Positions 33,666-47,293 of a stretch of 64,000 bases of DNA are shown one piece after another. How positions within the stretch are numbered: position 1 is the first letter of the stretch; each line of letters opens with the position of its first letter. The notes beneath the pieces were generated by a model that saw nothing but the letters and a program-made list of their open reading frames with translations, was not told the origin of the DNA and ran no database searches. The stretch lies in NCBI RefSeq assembly GCF_033568475.1, contig NC_133123.1:17904622-17968621 (forward strand), read 5' to 3'. The translations under genes were made by a program, and so were the position numbers. This DNA is from Henckelia pumila (lineage: Eukaryota > Streptophyta > Magnoliopsida > Lamiales > Gesneriaceae).

Positions 33666-36055
33666 TGTGGGGACCTCGGGTTGCTAATCTCGTCTTAGGG
33701 CAACTAATGATTAATTAAACAATTAATCAAATATTAAAAGAACAAATAAACCAAGAGCACTAATTTTTTTTTAAAATTCCATCACCTCGCTCGATCGGTC
33801 AAACTTCACCGATCGAACGAGCTATAAAAATCAAGCTCTCGGTCTGCATCATTTTTGGTCTTGCTCGATCGGTCAAATCCTACCGATCGAGCGAGCAAGA
33901 AAAATCAAGTTTTCTGCCCAAGAATAACAGGCCTCGCTCGATCGGTAACATTCACCCGATCGAGCGGGCTCCTTTTCCAGAAAATGACAGCAATATTATC
34001 TTGTTGTCAAACCTTGCCTCATCAGTCCAAATGCATTCAATATAAACTCAATTCATGGTTTATAAATTTTAAAACATGCATATCAACATGTATAAAGTTT
34101 CAAGTATCAAATCATGCATTAATACATCAATCGAATAGTGTAAGAACATGAAACGATAAGCTACACTAAGTCTCAAAAGTGAGCTTCTAAATCACAAGTT
34201 TCATGTCAAATTCAATGCTATCTAGCTACCATTCTTCAGCTTAAAACCCGAGTCCACACTTGCTAACTCTCGCTCCCGAGATATTAACGTCATCTCAGAC
34301 TAGCTCTTGCCTCATCTGTTGCAATGCACACATACAAAACAAAGCAACAGCCGGATAAACTTCGGTGAGAAAACATTCTCAGTATAATCGACATATAAAG
34401 CGTTAAATAAATCATATCAACTCTATTTGTAAAGACTCAACAATAGAGTAAATAACGCATATCTCAATTAAGAATTGATTCATATTTCATCATTGCCATC
34501 AAGATTCGTATCCGATCTTGACATGGATTTCCATCTATCGTAGTCATTCTGGACTAGAAAATAAGGTTAACCGCAACCTTGACATAGAATCAATTCAATA
34601 TAGCCTCGTATCATAATCGTATCGACTCAAATCAAAGATCCACTATCTGGGATGAATCAACAACATCAAAATCAAATCGAAACATAAACAAGTATGTGGT
34701 TTTTGTGGGACAACTCAAGAATAATCGATCTTGAGTTTCAAACTCCCTGACTCGCGATGTCATCATTATACCTTCGTATTTCTTCTGTTTTGAACGCTTC
34801 AAATTTGAAACATAGCATCAAAACATTCATATCAATCTTCATTCTAGTCAATCATTTCATAATCGAATCAAATTCAACAATATATCTTCAATCAACATCA
34901 TGTCAAACCTCACTTCTTCTTCTTCGGTTCGAATTCAATGTTCTTGAGTCGTTAGCCTTCCAAACTAATTTGAAATGGAAGAATAAGGATGCTACAATAT
35001 CAGCAACATCGTAAAGAACATCTCATCTAAGTCATAGGCTATCAAACCGGCTTAGCGACTGAAAATCGATAACCGACGACATATCGAAACCATTCGAACT
35101 TCATTTCAATATTCATATCAACAATAATCATCACATATCAGCTGAATAACATCATATTCCCAGTATATCAGAAGTATACATTCGAGATACATGCTGTGAC
35201 AACTCATGAGAAATCATACGACTTCAAATAACCGATTCGACATTGATACGGAAAGATATAGACCATCAAAATCAAGATTCATGTTCAACGTCTGATCTTT
35301 CCAACATACTGATTTTGAAATATATCAAAAACCACACAATACTTACATCAAATCGAAGTCCTCGTTGCAAGGATTCCAGAACACTTTTCGAAATTAAAAT
35401 CGGACGATCGGATCAAAAGATATCAAAGTTTTAATTGTTGGAAATGGTTTGGAGCCTTTCTTCTCCTCACTCTCGGTTTTTCTCTTTAGATAAGATGAAG
35501 AATTCTGATATTTACAAGCCTTACACGTTTTTAAGGCAACTTGCAAGGAAATTGCATATTGGCCCCTTAACTCTTCATTAATTGTAATTTAGTCCTCGAC
35601 CAATCATTTAATTCAATTTCAATCCTAATTAATTTAAGAATATTAGAATTTAAATCGAAACTCTAAATATTTTCAAATTAAATATATTCGAATTAAAATT
35701 AAATAAATTCGGATTAAATCAATTAATCCCGGCCTTTTGCATTTTATCCCTTCAAACTTCGATATTTGCAAATCAGTACCTGATCGAGTTGTATCTTCAA
35801 AATTAAATCTTCTTTAATTCTCGAAACATGGAATTTAATCTTAAATTCCATAAATATTCAAATCGAATATTTATTCTTTTAATTTAAGAAGTCTCGGAAT
35901 TTAATTCTCAAAATCCGTAAATTCTTAAATTAAATATTTTCGGCTCGGAAATTAAATCTATCATTTTCATAACTTCTCAAATCAATATTAGCCCATAATA
36001 TAGAATTTAATTCTCAACTTCCATAATTAATGATTTAATATTTCTGGGCCTTACA
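33666..36055 (-). repeat. Right LTR of the 9.2-kb gypsy-type element (5' LTR)
   Basis: 2390 bp, roughly 96-97% identical to the left LTR by eye, with one deletion of about 24 bases relative to it near 35053. It also carries the three hairpins (33786-33821, 33860-33895, 33933-33968), with stem 1 weakened by one substitution and stem 2 by another. Ends TTACA beside the CACTT duplication. Confidence 0.93.
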
Positions 36056-36067
36056 CACTTTGTAACT

Positions 36068-36331
36068 CAATTTATACACAACATTTCCTTCAAAAAAATT
36101 CTTTCAACTAAAGTACATTTGAAGTGATTTTATGATTACAAGTAATATTTCTCAAAATTGAATACCCATTATTCAAACCCATATAGGTTCAATATTACCC
36201 AATTTATACACAACATTTCCTTCAAAAAAATTCTTTCAACTAAAGTACATTTGAAGTGATTTTGTGATTACAAGTAATATTTCTCAAAATTGAATACCCA
36301 TTATTCAAACCCATATAGGTTCAATATTTAC
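36068..36331. repeat. Two-copy tandem duplication, 132-bp unit
   Basis: Units 36068-36199 and 36200-36331 are almost identical (about one substitution and one indel), so the duplication is recent. AT-rich, no coding potential. It lies just downstream of the 9.2-kb element. Confidence 0.85.
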
Positions 36332-36389
36332 CCAAATGGGAACAGTTTCGATCTGATGCCAATATAATTTATACCCATGCCAAACCCCT

Positions 36390-36815
36390 AAAGCAATGTT
36401 CTCAAAAGCAATAAGCAAGGCGGTCACCCACCGCATAATACCTGCTTGAGCAATTCTATATCTATAACCAAATTTGTACATCAATTTGTACAACACAAAA
36501 AAATCAATACAAAAATTTTATTTATCAAAATCTCATGATAAATTGAATGTAAAATATCGTGATATAATAGCAGAATCTCACGATATATTTGTTGTAAATA
36601 TCGTTATACACGATATATGTTGTACCTTTAGCATTATTTATACCCGCTTAGACGAGATTTAAACAGTTTTTTTCTTTTCTGTCCAACTATCAATTATTCT
36701 TGTTCGTGTTAATATTTCCCTTATAATTTCCCTTTATCCAATTCGAATTCAAAATTAATGAACCAATTAATATAACAACACACGCTCAGACGTCGCCTTT
36801 TTCAACAATTCGTTT
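36390..36815. mobile_element. Degenerate DNA-transposon remnant
   Basis: Starts near AAGCAATGTTCTCAAAAGC with GGCGGTCACCCACCGC and ends near CGCTCAGACGTCGCC, resembling the ends of the element in C4H intron 2 (AAGCAATAGGCCGACGGCC, GCGCTCAGACGATC). No target duplication identified. Confidence 0.4.
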
Positions 36816-37314
36816 GAATGGTTTAACAGCACTTCATAAACCCATTTATAAATTTACAATATGTCATCTCTTAATCAAAAATTATTACAAATATTAATCG
36901 GATATAATAAGCAATATTTACCAAATAAAATCTTCATTTTGTTTCAAAGCTTTTTTTCTAAGACGTTGAGAAAATAAATCACACTACGTACCTTACTCAA
37001 CTCTATTTACAAGTTAGCAACATTTAGAATTTGCTTAGTACACATGGAGAAATGCATGGTTAGAATAATTTTAAAAACTAATATAATATAATATAAACAC
37101 TAAAAAGCATGAACCGGATAACAGATATGGAACATGAATGAAACAATTTGCTGAGCTACCAAAAGTATGTAACATACAAAGTGCCCTCTTCTGATTTTCC
37201 TTTTCATTTGAAATAGACGACGAAAACGAGAGAAAGAGACGAAAATTTACAGTAGTATGCCCCAAAAAACAAGTAATAGGACTGGTTGTATCATTCGAAA
37301 CCCTCTCCAACTTG

Positions 37315-40300
37315 TCACCTAGATGGGGTTTCAGATGGCTGGCTATTTAAAGCAGAACTAGAAGGAATAGAAGGTAAAGCCCCGTTATCTTGAGGGATCG
37401 ATCCACCCCACTTCGTCTCTGCATCTGAAGGCTCGATGACATGAACTGCACCATCGCTCATGCCAAGTGCAAACTGATTTGGATCTGATGGATGAGCTGC
37501 TATAACCACGGGGAAGGCAATATTGTTGCTGCACAAGAAAAGGTTTGCCCCCAAACGATTGAGAAATAGACGATGAAATCACATTGAGAAGTGGATGATA
37601 TTCAATAGAGGAATTAAGAAACTATAAGTTGCAGCCTGCATTACTAATAGTAATAAAGATGGTAAATTTTCAGAAGGAAATTTTCTTCAGCATCAAATTC
37701 GACCTAGGAGCTCTAGCTTTTTGATGAAAATGGTTTCCAACATAATATCAGAGCATGTCAAAAGTCCAAAATCAGGAGGGTAATCCCCTGTATATTATAT
37801 TAAGTAGATTTATGAGCTTATTAATGGACCTGTGAAACTTGTAACCACAGACATGTCTCGATCTTAACTCCCAGATTTACAGCTTACATGTGAGTGAGTG
37901 CACTAATATATGAAGTTACTGCTAGGCCACCTCCCATGATTTTGGAAAAAGTAAATTCTGACACAGCATGTGAACAAATGTTGGTCGTAGTTGTACGAGA
38001 GTGGCGTATAGGGCGGTGTAGGCCAACTATGATGATAAAAATAATATTTCAAACAGTCTCTCTCAAGAATCTCACAAGTTTCTATCCACTTGCATACCTG
38101 GAAACCGATGAAGATAAGTAAGCAGTTGGTGCTATTCGGCATCGAAGGCTTAAACTGTCCGCATCAAAGAGTCCAACAGCACCATCACAAAATCCGGTAA
38201 TAATCATCATGCCGTCGCATGAGTATATGGCACTGGAAATACCAGCAGAAAGGGTGTCCCTCGGGTACCACTACCATTAAAATACAACTATATCAACAAA
38301 TAATTTTTTTGGAATACACAGAAACTACATTAACACGACGGACTGTTCATGGTCATAAATCTTAACTATACTGCATGCAGTGAGTCTAGTGACAGAAAAT
38401 ACGATAAACAAGTGGGATACTCTTGATCTACTTCTAATTAACTGATTTCAAAACAAATTCAAAGCAATATGATACACTCACCGATCGTGAACATTCCAGT
38501 TGAGCATCATAAATTGCGATTTGGCTTTCATGAACAACCAGAAGATGAGATTGATTATTATGGAACTGAACTCTCGTTTCTCCAACAAGAGGAGAGGGAT
38601 GCCCAGGAGGCGCCTGTATGGGCCGTGATTTCTTCTTCTCCCATCCATCCATGCTCCAGACACACAACTGCATTGAAATTAATCAGAAAAAAATTGCCAT
38701 GAAAAAATAATCATCAAGCATCATAAAAACTCCAAAATGTTTCAACTTGAAAAAGGGTGCATTAAAGGTTGGCAAAAATATCTATAACGGTTGACTTGCC
38801 TGTGCATCAGCTCCAGATGATACCAATATGTTCAAACTCTGCGAAAACGCAAGCCCTGAAATTCGTTTGTGGTGACCCTTCAGCTTGGTTTTGACCTATT
38901 GCGTAAAGTGAAAATAATGAGCACCAAACAAATTAACTAAAGGAGTGACCAATTCATAAAGGTCATCAAAATTGATCACAGGGGGGACCAACAGCTTGCG
39001 AGCCTTCCGTCTAGAAACAAAAAGTAAATAAATGATTATTTAAATTTAAAACTAACTAAAGGCAATTTATGTAATTATTGATTCATCATTTATGCTGCAA
39101 AAAATAGAGAATTAACTCCAAAAATGTTCTCATTCCTTTGAAAACACAAGACCATGAATGCTTCTTGCCCTTGCGGTGCGCCCCAAAAATGCAACCACCA
39201 TAAAAATATAGCTTCACCAAACTGAAATACAGGCACGGTTCTGATCATAGGGAAACAGAAAAAGCTACCTCATCAACTCGGACATTGTATATTTGTATGG
39301 TAGAGTCTTCCATCCCAATAGCAATTATGTTGTTATCCTGGGGATGAAATGCAAGATAAGTTGCTGCAGGAGGCGGTGGCATGAATGTCGTCATGACCTG
39401 AGCAGCATTAAATACTCATTAAATGTTCTAAACACGAAGATATATAAAATGAAAGTTAAAGTGCAATAGGTTTTGTCGTTTTGAGCTGAAAAGGTTGACA
39501 AACCTTAAAGGTCATCATGTTGAACAAGGAGACTTTCCCCCCTGAAGCTGACATAACATAAGAATCATTTTTTGACAAGGCAATACAGGAAACCGAGTCT
39601 TCTGTAGTTTTGACATCACACATATCATTTGACATGAGAGCCCCATTAGTAGGCTGCCACAGTTGTGGCACACTGGAGGCAGACGTCTGAACATGAAATA
39701 TATCAAGGCGTCACAGAACTGCATAATACAAATTAAATCATGTTGAACATAATACTAAAGTTCAACCTTTCCAGATGGGTTTCGTTCATTTCGCGGCCAC
39801 TTCCACAACTTATGAACAGCATTGGTAGCCAGCGCAAGCACAGCTAGACCAGAATTTGTGTACAGCAACCGCACAACCTGCAGGACATGGAGCTGGTTAT
39901 ATATGAAGGGAAAGAAAGAAAAATTTGAAAGTCAAAAGTGAGTATAAGGCTAGAGATGAGTAGAAGTAGTTACACGAATGACGAATTTAGCATGCATTAA
40001 GAAACTCAACTCTCACAACAATTACAGACAATGTATTAATTCAAGATAGATATTGGTAAAGAAAGACCTTTCCTCCTTAATTTACACTTCCTTGCATCAG
40101 AGTTTGACAGATCTTCCACATAACATACCTTGCTAGCTGTCAATGGATCAGGAAGCTTCAAAGTTTTGACCAGAGATGAATCAGCTATGTCTGGGAACTT
40201 CCAGCTTTTAACTTTGTCACTAGTATCAAGAATCCGTGGTTTTATATCAGCCACCCTGCTACTTTCTACAGTGGCCTGTGATTTTTCAAATGGAACGAGC

Positions 40301-42917
40301 AAATCAGCGCACGGTACAAAGATGTGATGAAATTTCAATTCAGATTACACTAAAATGAATACAAGAGCATTAGTGCATTACCATATTGCCAAGGGACATT
40401 GGTTGTGGAGTTCTATCAGTACGTTCGAGGATGGGCGAAACTGAAGCAGAAACATTAGGAATGGGACCTAATGAACCAGCAATTGCTGGCTGCAAAAGAA
40501 GTTGCGCGTGAGGACTTAAAACTAAAAATATGAAACATTTGAAGAAAGGTCCGCAAGAAAATAGAAATTACTTTCACATTCACTACTTCTGAAAAACCAC
40601 GAGCCCCATCAAACACCCTGGTTTCGAGCATTCTCAACATGCGTTGGCCATCACCATTTGCCAAAATCTTAATTCCATTGTCACTTGTTGTAACTGCCAA
40701 CAATGAGCCTTCCTTATTAAATCGTAACCTAGGGCTTGCCTGCAAGGAAAATGTCATCCATAGCAACTTTAGGACTATACCACTTTGCAGAGCATATCAT
40801 ATGATGTAATATCAAGGTTGATTTCAAAAAATACTAACAGGCAGTCCACCATCTCCATCTGTACAAGTAAGCGTGTTGGTATTGTCCATGTCCCAAAATT
40901 TTATCTGAAATTCATCACCTGCAGCTAAGAATCGGTTCCTTGTTGTGTCAAACTGCACAACACCCAAAGAACGCTTCCGAAAACCAGAGTATGTTCTCTT
41001 GATAGCTCCTTCACTCTCATTCCACTCAACGAGGTGAGATTCACCATCCTTGCTCGTTCCACAAGAGAAGAGTCTGAAAGGAATATATATAAATAATTGA
41101 TCGAATCTGAGTGGTCACATGCCCAATAACATCCCTATAAAAAACATCACCATATATTAAAACCTAATTACAGTGCCCAACTTGCTATTACCCAACTTTA
41201 AAAGTGAATTCAGCTTATAGTTTACGATCCAACTACAAGTCTACAACAGGAGAATCAAATTATGTCATCATAACTCATCTCTTCTATTTTATGCATGCAT
41301 GCCATCGTCAGATTTTCAGTTTCACAAGTTACAGTTTGGTATTCACTACAAATACAACTACTCGATTGAAGTTTTTCCTTAAGTCATCAAGAGCACATAA
41401 GATACCTAATACATACACTTGAAAGTAAGCACACACTCAAGAGTGATCTGGTCAGCCCACGTGACAGAAAGACCAGTTACTAAGAGTGAGTGGAGATCAT
41501 GACTCAATTTCTTTCAGCTACGCAGCTGCTTCCCGTAGACAAATGCAAGTATCTAATGTTGAAACTCTATGGTGGACTATCACTACTTCTAATCTAGAAG
41601 CAGTAGATGGTTCAGGCACTTCCTTCCCCAACTTTTTCCAGCCAAGATGATATTCATTTGAACACAACTGGACCACACAATGACTTAATCCGCTCGCTAT
41701 CAACCACTTCTTTTATTACTTCGAAACAGTATCAAGCTTAACAGTTAGTTTATCTTATGTTTACCAGCAACAAAATGGGAGAGTTGATTATTTTGTCTTG
41801 TATTCCCACATTGTCCCATGCCACTTGCTAAAAGATCAGATGAGAATTCGCTTTCTAGGTTACAACTTTTCTAATCTTCAAGTCCAAGCCAAGACCATGT
41901 CCTGCTAACAGGAAAGAGTTTCTTTTACTCGCATATATGGCCAAAAAGTGATATGTTTTCGCAGAGTTACCCTGGCTGGTAGACGATCAACTACAAAAAG
42001 TTTCAGTGATTTCCATGCATTTCCAACTTGCACAAGCCTAACAATGAAGATGGATAAAATCATGAAATGACTCCACTTATAATGGATTCATGTCTTCAAA
42101 TGCTTATTTCAATATCTTGGAGCCTGCGAAGCCTGCAGCGTACCTGGTGCTCAGCCAATTCTAGTTCTAGATTTCATATTCTTAAATTTTCTGGCATGTT
42201 AAAAAGTGAAATAACGACGGTTATGAACGAGGTAAAATATACTCTTCTTGTAGAAATGTAAAAGTAAAGAAGTAGGAAAGCTAAATTTGTCAGTCATGAC
42301 AATATGCAAAAAACAATCAAGACAGAATTTTATCGCACCTGGTTCCATCAGCGCTATATGCCATTGTTGTGCACCAAAGCCCAGGGGCATCGTAATCTAC
42401 TCTTGAGCCCAAGGAGTCATAAAGCCATGCCTTTATTTTCCCATCAATAGCAGTAGAAAATATAAACTGCAGATCGAATAGATTCAGATCAAGCCCTCTC
42501 AAGTATTCAAATGAAGATCATTAAGCAAATAGCAGAAGACCTTAGCATGAAATAAGAGAGATAGCAATAACTATTAATGTGCCTGAATATTCTCTTCATA
42601 GCAATAACTATTAATGTACCTGAATATTCTCTTTGTAGTGAGGACAGACAGAATATACGGGAGCTTCATGGCCTTCAAACGTATACAGCCTGCGACCAGC
42701 AACAGCATCCCACACCTGTAACACGACAGTAATGTAAAATTTCAAATAACAAAGAGTAAGACTTTATCAAGTTTCATGAGGTCAACACCTTAATTGTCTT
42801 GTCATCCCCACATGTAACTATGCACAGCTGCTTATTGGGATGGGCAAAGGCAATATCATTAACACCACCAACATGAGCATCAATCTACAATTAGAAAAAT
42901 GTCATCACCACTTGAAA

Positions 42918-42985
<68 letters not shown>

Positions 42986-45732
42986 TTGAGATTTTAAGCA
43001 ATCCTCACTTCTAAGTGTTGTCTCAACTCTCCAGCTGGATTATAAGTATATATCTGAACAATGTGTTTGGAGAAAGCAACACCTTAAAAAGTAAAATATT
43101 AAATAAAAATCAGTAACTACTAAACCAAGTCAAGAAGTCAAAATTTTAAGGAGTCTTGAAACACCATGGATTTTTTACCTAGTATAGAACCATCTGGGCC
43201 CCATACACATCTATTTACTGATATGGTAGCATCTTTAACCAAAGTTGTCTAAACAACAGTACATTAAAGTATGAATTAGTTTGACAATGTTAAAATGGAT
43301 AAGAAACTGAAAAATAGAGGTCTCAATTTTCAAAACAAAAGAGCTAAGCATTAAATGATTTGTAGATACTCACTTGGAATGGCATTGAACAAGCTGATAT
43401 GTCCCAAACCTTAAACGTTTTAAGTGCTAACCTTTCTCGGGACCCAACTTCCCATATGCTAATATCACCAACATTTGTTCCAACTACAATGCAATAGCAG
43501 CGGACACAAATTCAAAAATACTCCAAGTTGCATATTACTAACTTTATGATAACATGCTTGCAGAGAGACGTGGCAATAAATGACATTTTAAAAAGTGCAA
43601 ATAGAAGCCACCAAAGTGAAAATATAAAAAGAAAATGGATTCCATCAAGGATGCAAAAGCTATATCAAAAAGACAATGATCAACCTAGGAGAACAGTCTG
43701 TTGTTGTGGATGGAAGTCCATGCTCATGACATTAGATCCTTGGTTAAGGTTCCGTACAACAGTTTTGGGAAGGTCATCTGGTGAATACATGTTCGAAGCA
43801 TGAGAAGATCCAGAAAAGGAAACCTGCAATACAAAAACAGAGAATGAAATTGCAGAAGTGTCTTACAGTATCCAAACCAGGAGGCTACAATGATGGGGAT
43901 ACAGAAAAGCGCAATATAACATTATTAATGGATTAAACTATTTTGTTCAAACCTCATCAGGTTGCCCGGACCGAAAACGTTTCATCAAATGTTCAGAGTC
44001 AGCAGTCTGATAATCCATTCCAGGACCACCTGGAGGAGCCCTCGGGTGTTTCAAAAATGCGGCTGAAAATAACAGGGGATAGAACACATTTCATCAAATC
44101 ACTAAATTTAAGGCAACTCCCTTTATTGCAGCTAACTAACCGGAACTAGGTGCCTGAACCAGACCAGGAGGCGCCGCTGCAACAGCAGCATGAGGAATGG
44201 ACAGGTTAGCACTTGACATCCAGCCTGCAATAGCACTTGGGGAAGGAGAAACAACTGGCTGGAAAGGCTGCCAAACGAAATAAATAAAGAAAATGTGAGA
44301 GGCCAAGGAGTGTGATATCATTTTGAAAAAGAAACCACACACTCGACTTACACCATGGCCTCCAAGAGGTGGAAAAACACCAGGTTTAGGAACTGGTCCA
44401 GCGAGAGGGTTGTTAGATGGAGGGGGGGCACGTGTGCCATTACTTGAAGCACAAGTATGATCTGTAAAGAGTGTTTTAATGTCCGGATTTGGACGTGGAT
44501 TCTTGCAAAGCTGGTGTTGCCAGTTAAGACTGAAATCCAAGGAAACAAAATATTTGACATTCTTACAACATGCAAAGCCACTTAGCAGCAAAATCAGATA
44601 TGCATACTGGAATATCAGTACATACCTTTGGTTTATCAGTGTTCTTAATCTTGAAGCCTTGAAGGCAGGAAATGCAAGCTTGTCACGAAACAATGGGTTA
44701 GCCTCTATAAGCTTTTTCAGTTCAATCAGCATTATATTTCTTGCAGATTTTGTATCCCCATATTTGGAGAGCTGCTCATTCTGCCTAAAAAAATTATAAA
44801 CAGAGTAATAGAAAAGTGTTACTGGAGACATTGAAATCCACAGTAGAGCTAGCAAGCAGGTTTACCTAAAATTGTCAAGGGTCAATAACTGGGTGATCTC
44901 TTTAAAAAGATCTTCGTTGAATGACGCAAAGACCTTGAGATCCCTCACAAGAATCTCAACAGCTTTTGCTCGATCTTGTCTGCAAATTAGCAGGTGTATT
45001 TAATTTAAACATAAAAATTATCAAAAAGCATGAATAGATACAAAAGATATCAGAAATGGTTTTGGAATAAAATGTACCTATCAAGAGCTTCAAGATACTT
45101 CTGTTTTCTAATTTCAAAGAAAATTTTCATCGAATAACGATTATCCTCGACTTTCGTGAATCCACTTAAATATCTCTCAACTTCTTCCCATTCACCTGCT
45201 TGAACTTGGTCTTCAAAATACTTCATATTGAAATAAAAACCAGATTCTTGCTCCAACCTACGATGAGTAGATACACAATTCCAAATATTAACTCTCATCG
45301 TGATATAATTTTATAAGAAACAGTCAAATTTGCATTTTCCACAGTCAATAATTAGTGGTTCAAGTCATGGAAATAAAGAGTGGGCGTAGAAGGGGTTTCT
45401 TCTTTAGCTAAAGAATTTGAAATTATAAAAGTCAGAAGATGCTTATGCATCACATTCAAAAACCCATCTGAGAAGGCCAGTTATCTATCTAAAAGAACAA
45501 TCACAAACGAGATCTAAGGTCCCAGTGAATTGTTGCATTTCATAAAGTGGTTTCCTATTAATTCATTGCACTACAGACAAGTGCAAAAGTGACAGTTTTT
45601 CCATATGTTAAATACATGAACATCTAAGGCATAAACCAACAAAATAATTTACCTATGCACTGTCTCCTTGAACTTCTCTTCATCCAAGAACTGTAGTATT
45701 AGGAAAACCAGTTCTCGACTCAAGGACGACAT
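37315..45732 (-). CDS. TPR: TOPLESS-related transcriptional corepressor (TPL/TPR)
   Basis: Groucho/Tup1-type nuclear corepressor recruited by EAR-motif proteins such as Aux/IAA and NINJA. Twenty-five coding exons, high to low: 45732-45653, 45257-45078, 44979-44866, 44784-44626, 44529-44352, 44267-44141, 44062-43953, 43823-43685, 43483-43374, 43248-43179, 43082-about 43008, 42884-42789, 42715-42620, 42466-42339, 41073-40839, 40739-40572, 40489-40382, 40275-40129, 39877-39767, 39686-39504, 39397-39269, 38895-38800, 38667-38482, 38270-38098, 37528-37315. About 1136 residues, near the 1131 of Arabidopsis TPL, with no internal stop. N-terminus MSSLSRELVFLILQFLDEEK (LisH, then CTLH and CRA, about 1-209) contains LINQSLNWQHQLCKNP; Asn176, altered in tpl-1, is conserved. 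Then a Pro-rich linker, AAFLKHPR, and two WD40 propellers (e.g. VGTNVGDISIWEV, CGDDKTIKVWDA, EFQIKFWDMDNTNTL). Tail SALNSQPSETPSR; the exact TPR paralogue is not assigned. Intron 22 is GC-AG. Confidence 0.96.
42561..42634. repeat. 37-bp tandem duplication across the TPR exon 13 splice donor
   Basis: Units 42561-42597 and 42598-42634 differ at two or three bases. The upper unit holds the real end of exon 13 and its GT donor (exon ends at 42620). The lower unit, inside the intron, repeats the exon end but its donor reads GC. Use of that second site would add 37 nt and shift the frame. Confidence 0.85.
42919..42985. repeat. (TG)n(AG)n microsatellite in TPR intron 11
   Basis: About 11 TG units followed by a long AG run with one interruption, between exons 11 and 12, close to the polypyrimidine side of the intron. 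Likely length-polymorphic. Confidence 0.95.
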
Positions 45733-46450
45733 AGTGACGCCTCCGGGTACCCCCAACCACTCCAGCGCAAATCTCCACTAGCAACCCCTAAAGATTAAAA
45801 TAGAAAGGAAACCTGTATGCTACCTATTCTATCAACTAACACACAAGGTATAACATTTTTCTCTCACAAACACAACTAATTTCCCACAAGCCACTATATC
45901 CAAATCTCAGACCGCGATAGATATCAAAACTAATGTGATTTATAGGCAGGAAAACCAAATTCCCACAATAAAAAGAAAGAAAATGTGCTCGTATATTTCA
46001 GCAACAACTTAAAAAAAAACAAAGGAACAAATTTCCTTCTGCCTTCACCGCCAAAATGCCAGGGGCAAGAACTGCTCTATCCAAATACCTACAAGAAAGA
46101 AAACACAACATCAATCCAAACTTTAGAAATCACCGCCACCACAGAGTCGGAAGCTACTACTCTCTAGCAAAATGAACCTCCCACAACGGAAACAAAAAAT
46201 AAAAATAAAAATTCAAAGAAGCCCACCTCACTTTCTCCTAAAAATTCCGCCTTCTACTCAAAACCCAAGAAAAAATTAACCAAATCGTACGGTTCCCCAG
46301 ATCTGAGCACACATTCTGGTGAATAAAAAAGACAGAGCCAACTCCCAATGGCTCAGAATTAAACCATGCACAGAGCTAGGGTTTTTGCTTTAAAGAAAGA
46401 AAAACGCCTCCTTTTTTTTCACTCTTTCCTTTGCTGCACAGTACTTGCCT
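45733..46450 (-). other. Likely 5' UTR and 5' UTR intron of the TPR gene
   Basis: On the minus strand an acceptor-like TCTTTAG lies about 60 bases upstream of the start codon, with an A-poor, pyrimidine-rich tract before it, consistent with a leader intron as known for TPL genes. The donor is not resolved. A TATA-rich segment at about 46553-46567 could be the core promoter. Confidence 0.4.
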
Positions 46451-47293
46451 CCTCTGTCCTTTTCTCTCTCCAATTCTATAAATGTAATCGTGCGTAAATC
46501 TAAACGTGGGTTCTGGACTGGAATTGAAAACGCTTGCTGTGTTGACCGTGGAGTATATATATATTTAATACCTGTCGCTCAGCCACACATGATTCCCCAT
46601 ACATTTGCTTCACCTAAGATTTGGGTGGTCTTCTTAACTGAAATTGCCCTTTCTTTTCTTTTTTTCCCCTTGTGATCGATATATTAATCGATTATACGTC
46701 TTTATTTTATTGATTATAGGTCTTTATTTTGTTTATGGTTTAATCGATTACATATCTTTATTTCGTGAAATTGTCTGGTTCGATACGATGGATAAGACTT
46801 TAATAAATTATACGTTTTTATTTCATTTTTCGTTTTTTTATTTTATAAACTTGTCTCATTCGATATGAGTAATAAGACTTTAATAAATCATGCGTCTTTA
46901 TTTCATTTCTCGTTTATAAATGATCATATTATATATATATATATAATGATTATATTATATTATATATATGTGTGTGAATTTATCATACATATATTACATA
47001 TATTTGTCAGTTTTTTCACAAGCCAAGAAGTGACAAAATATCTAAATTTATTTTCTGCTTTTTATGATTCGACCGTTTGTGAGTTTTTTCAAATTCTAAA
47101 TTTTAATTTAAAATTCCGTGTATTCCATTATCAATTCCTTTTCTTAATTATAAACTAGTAAACATATTCACACGATATATGTATATAAATTAAATTTTTA
47201 TCTAAACTATAGTTTTATATTTGTGCATAACAAATTTTTGTATGAAATATAATAAGGTTTGAGTAATTTATATATTTTATTTTATTTAAAAAA

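Larger units (their letters stand above)
26818..36055 (-). mobile_element. Full-length gypsy-type LTR element lacking gag/pol
   Basis: 9238 bp with TG..CA ends, exact target duplication CACTT (26813-26817, 36056-36060), LTRs of 2414 and 2390 bp, an initiator-tRNA-Met primer site at the right LTR and a polypurine tract at the left LTR, so it runs on the minus strand. The tract context (GAGGACGAAAT.. AGAGGGGAGGAAT) and the TGTAAGGCCC LTR start are those of Tekay/Del-like gypsy elements. The 4.4-kb interior encodes nothing recognisable, so this is a non-autonomous derivative. A diverged solo LTR of the same family lies at 52167-54494. Confidence 0.93.

Noticed and set aside
44136..44855. Single 239-codon minus-strand open frame
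   Set aside because: It runs through introns 4 and 5 of the TPR gene; only the exon parts 44141-44267, 44352-44529 and 44626-44784 are coding.
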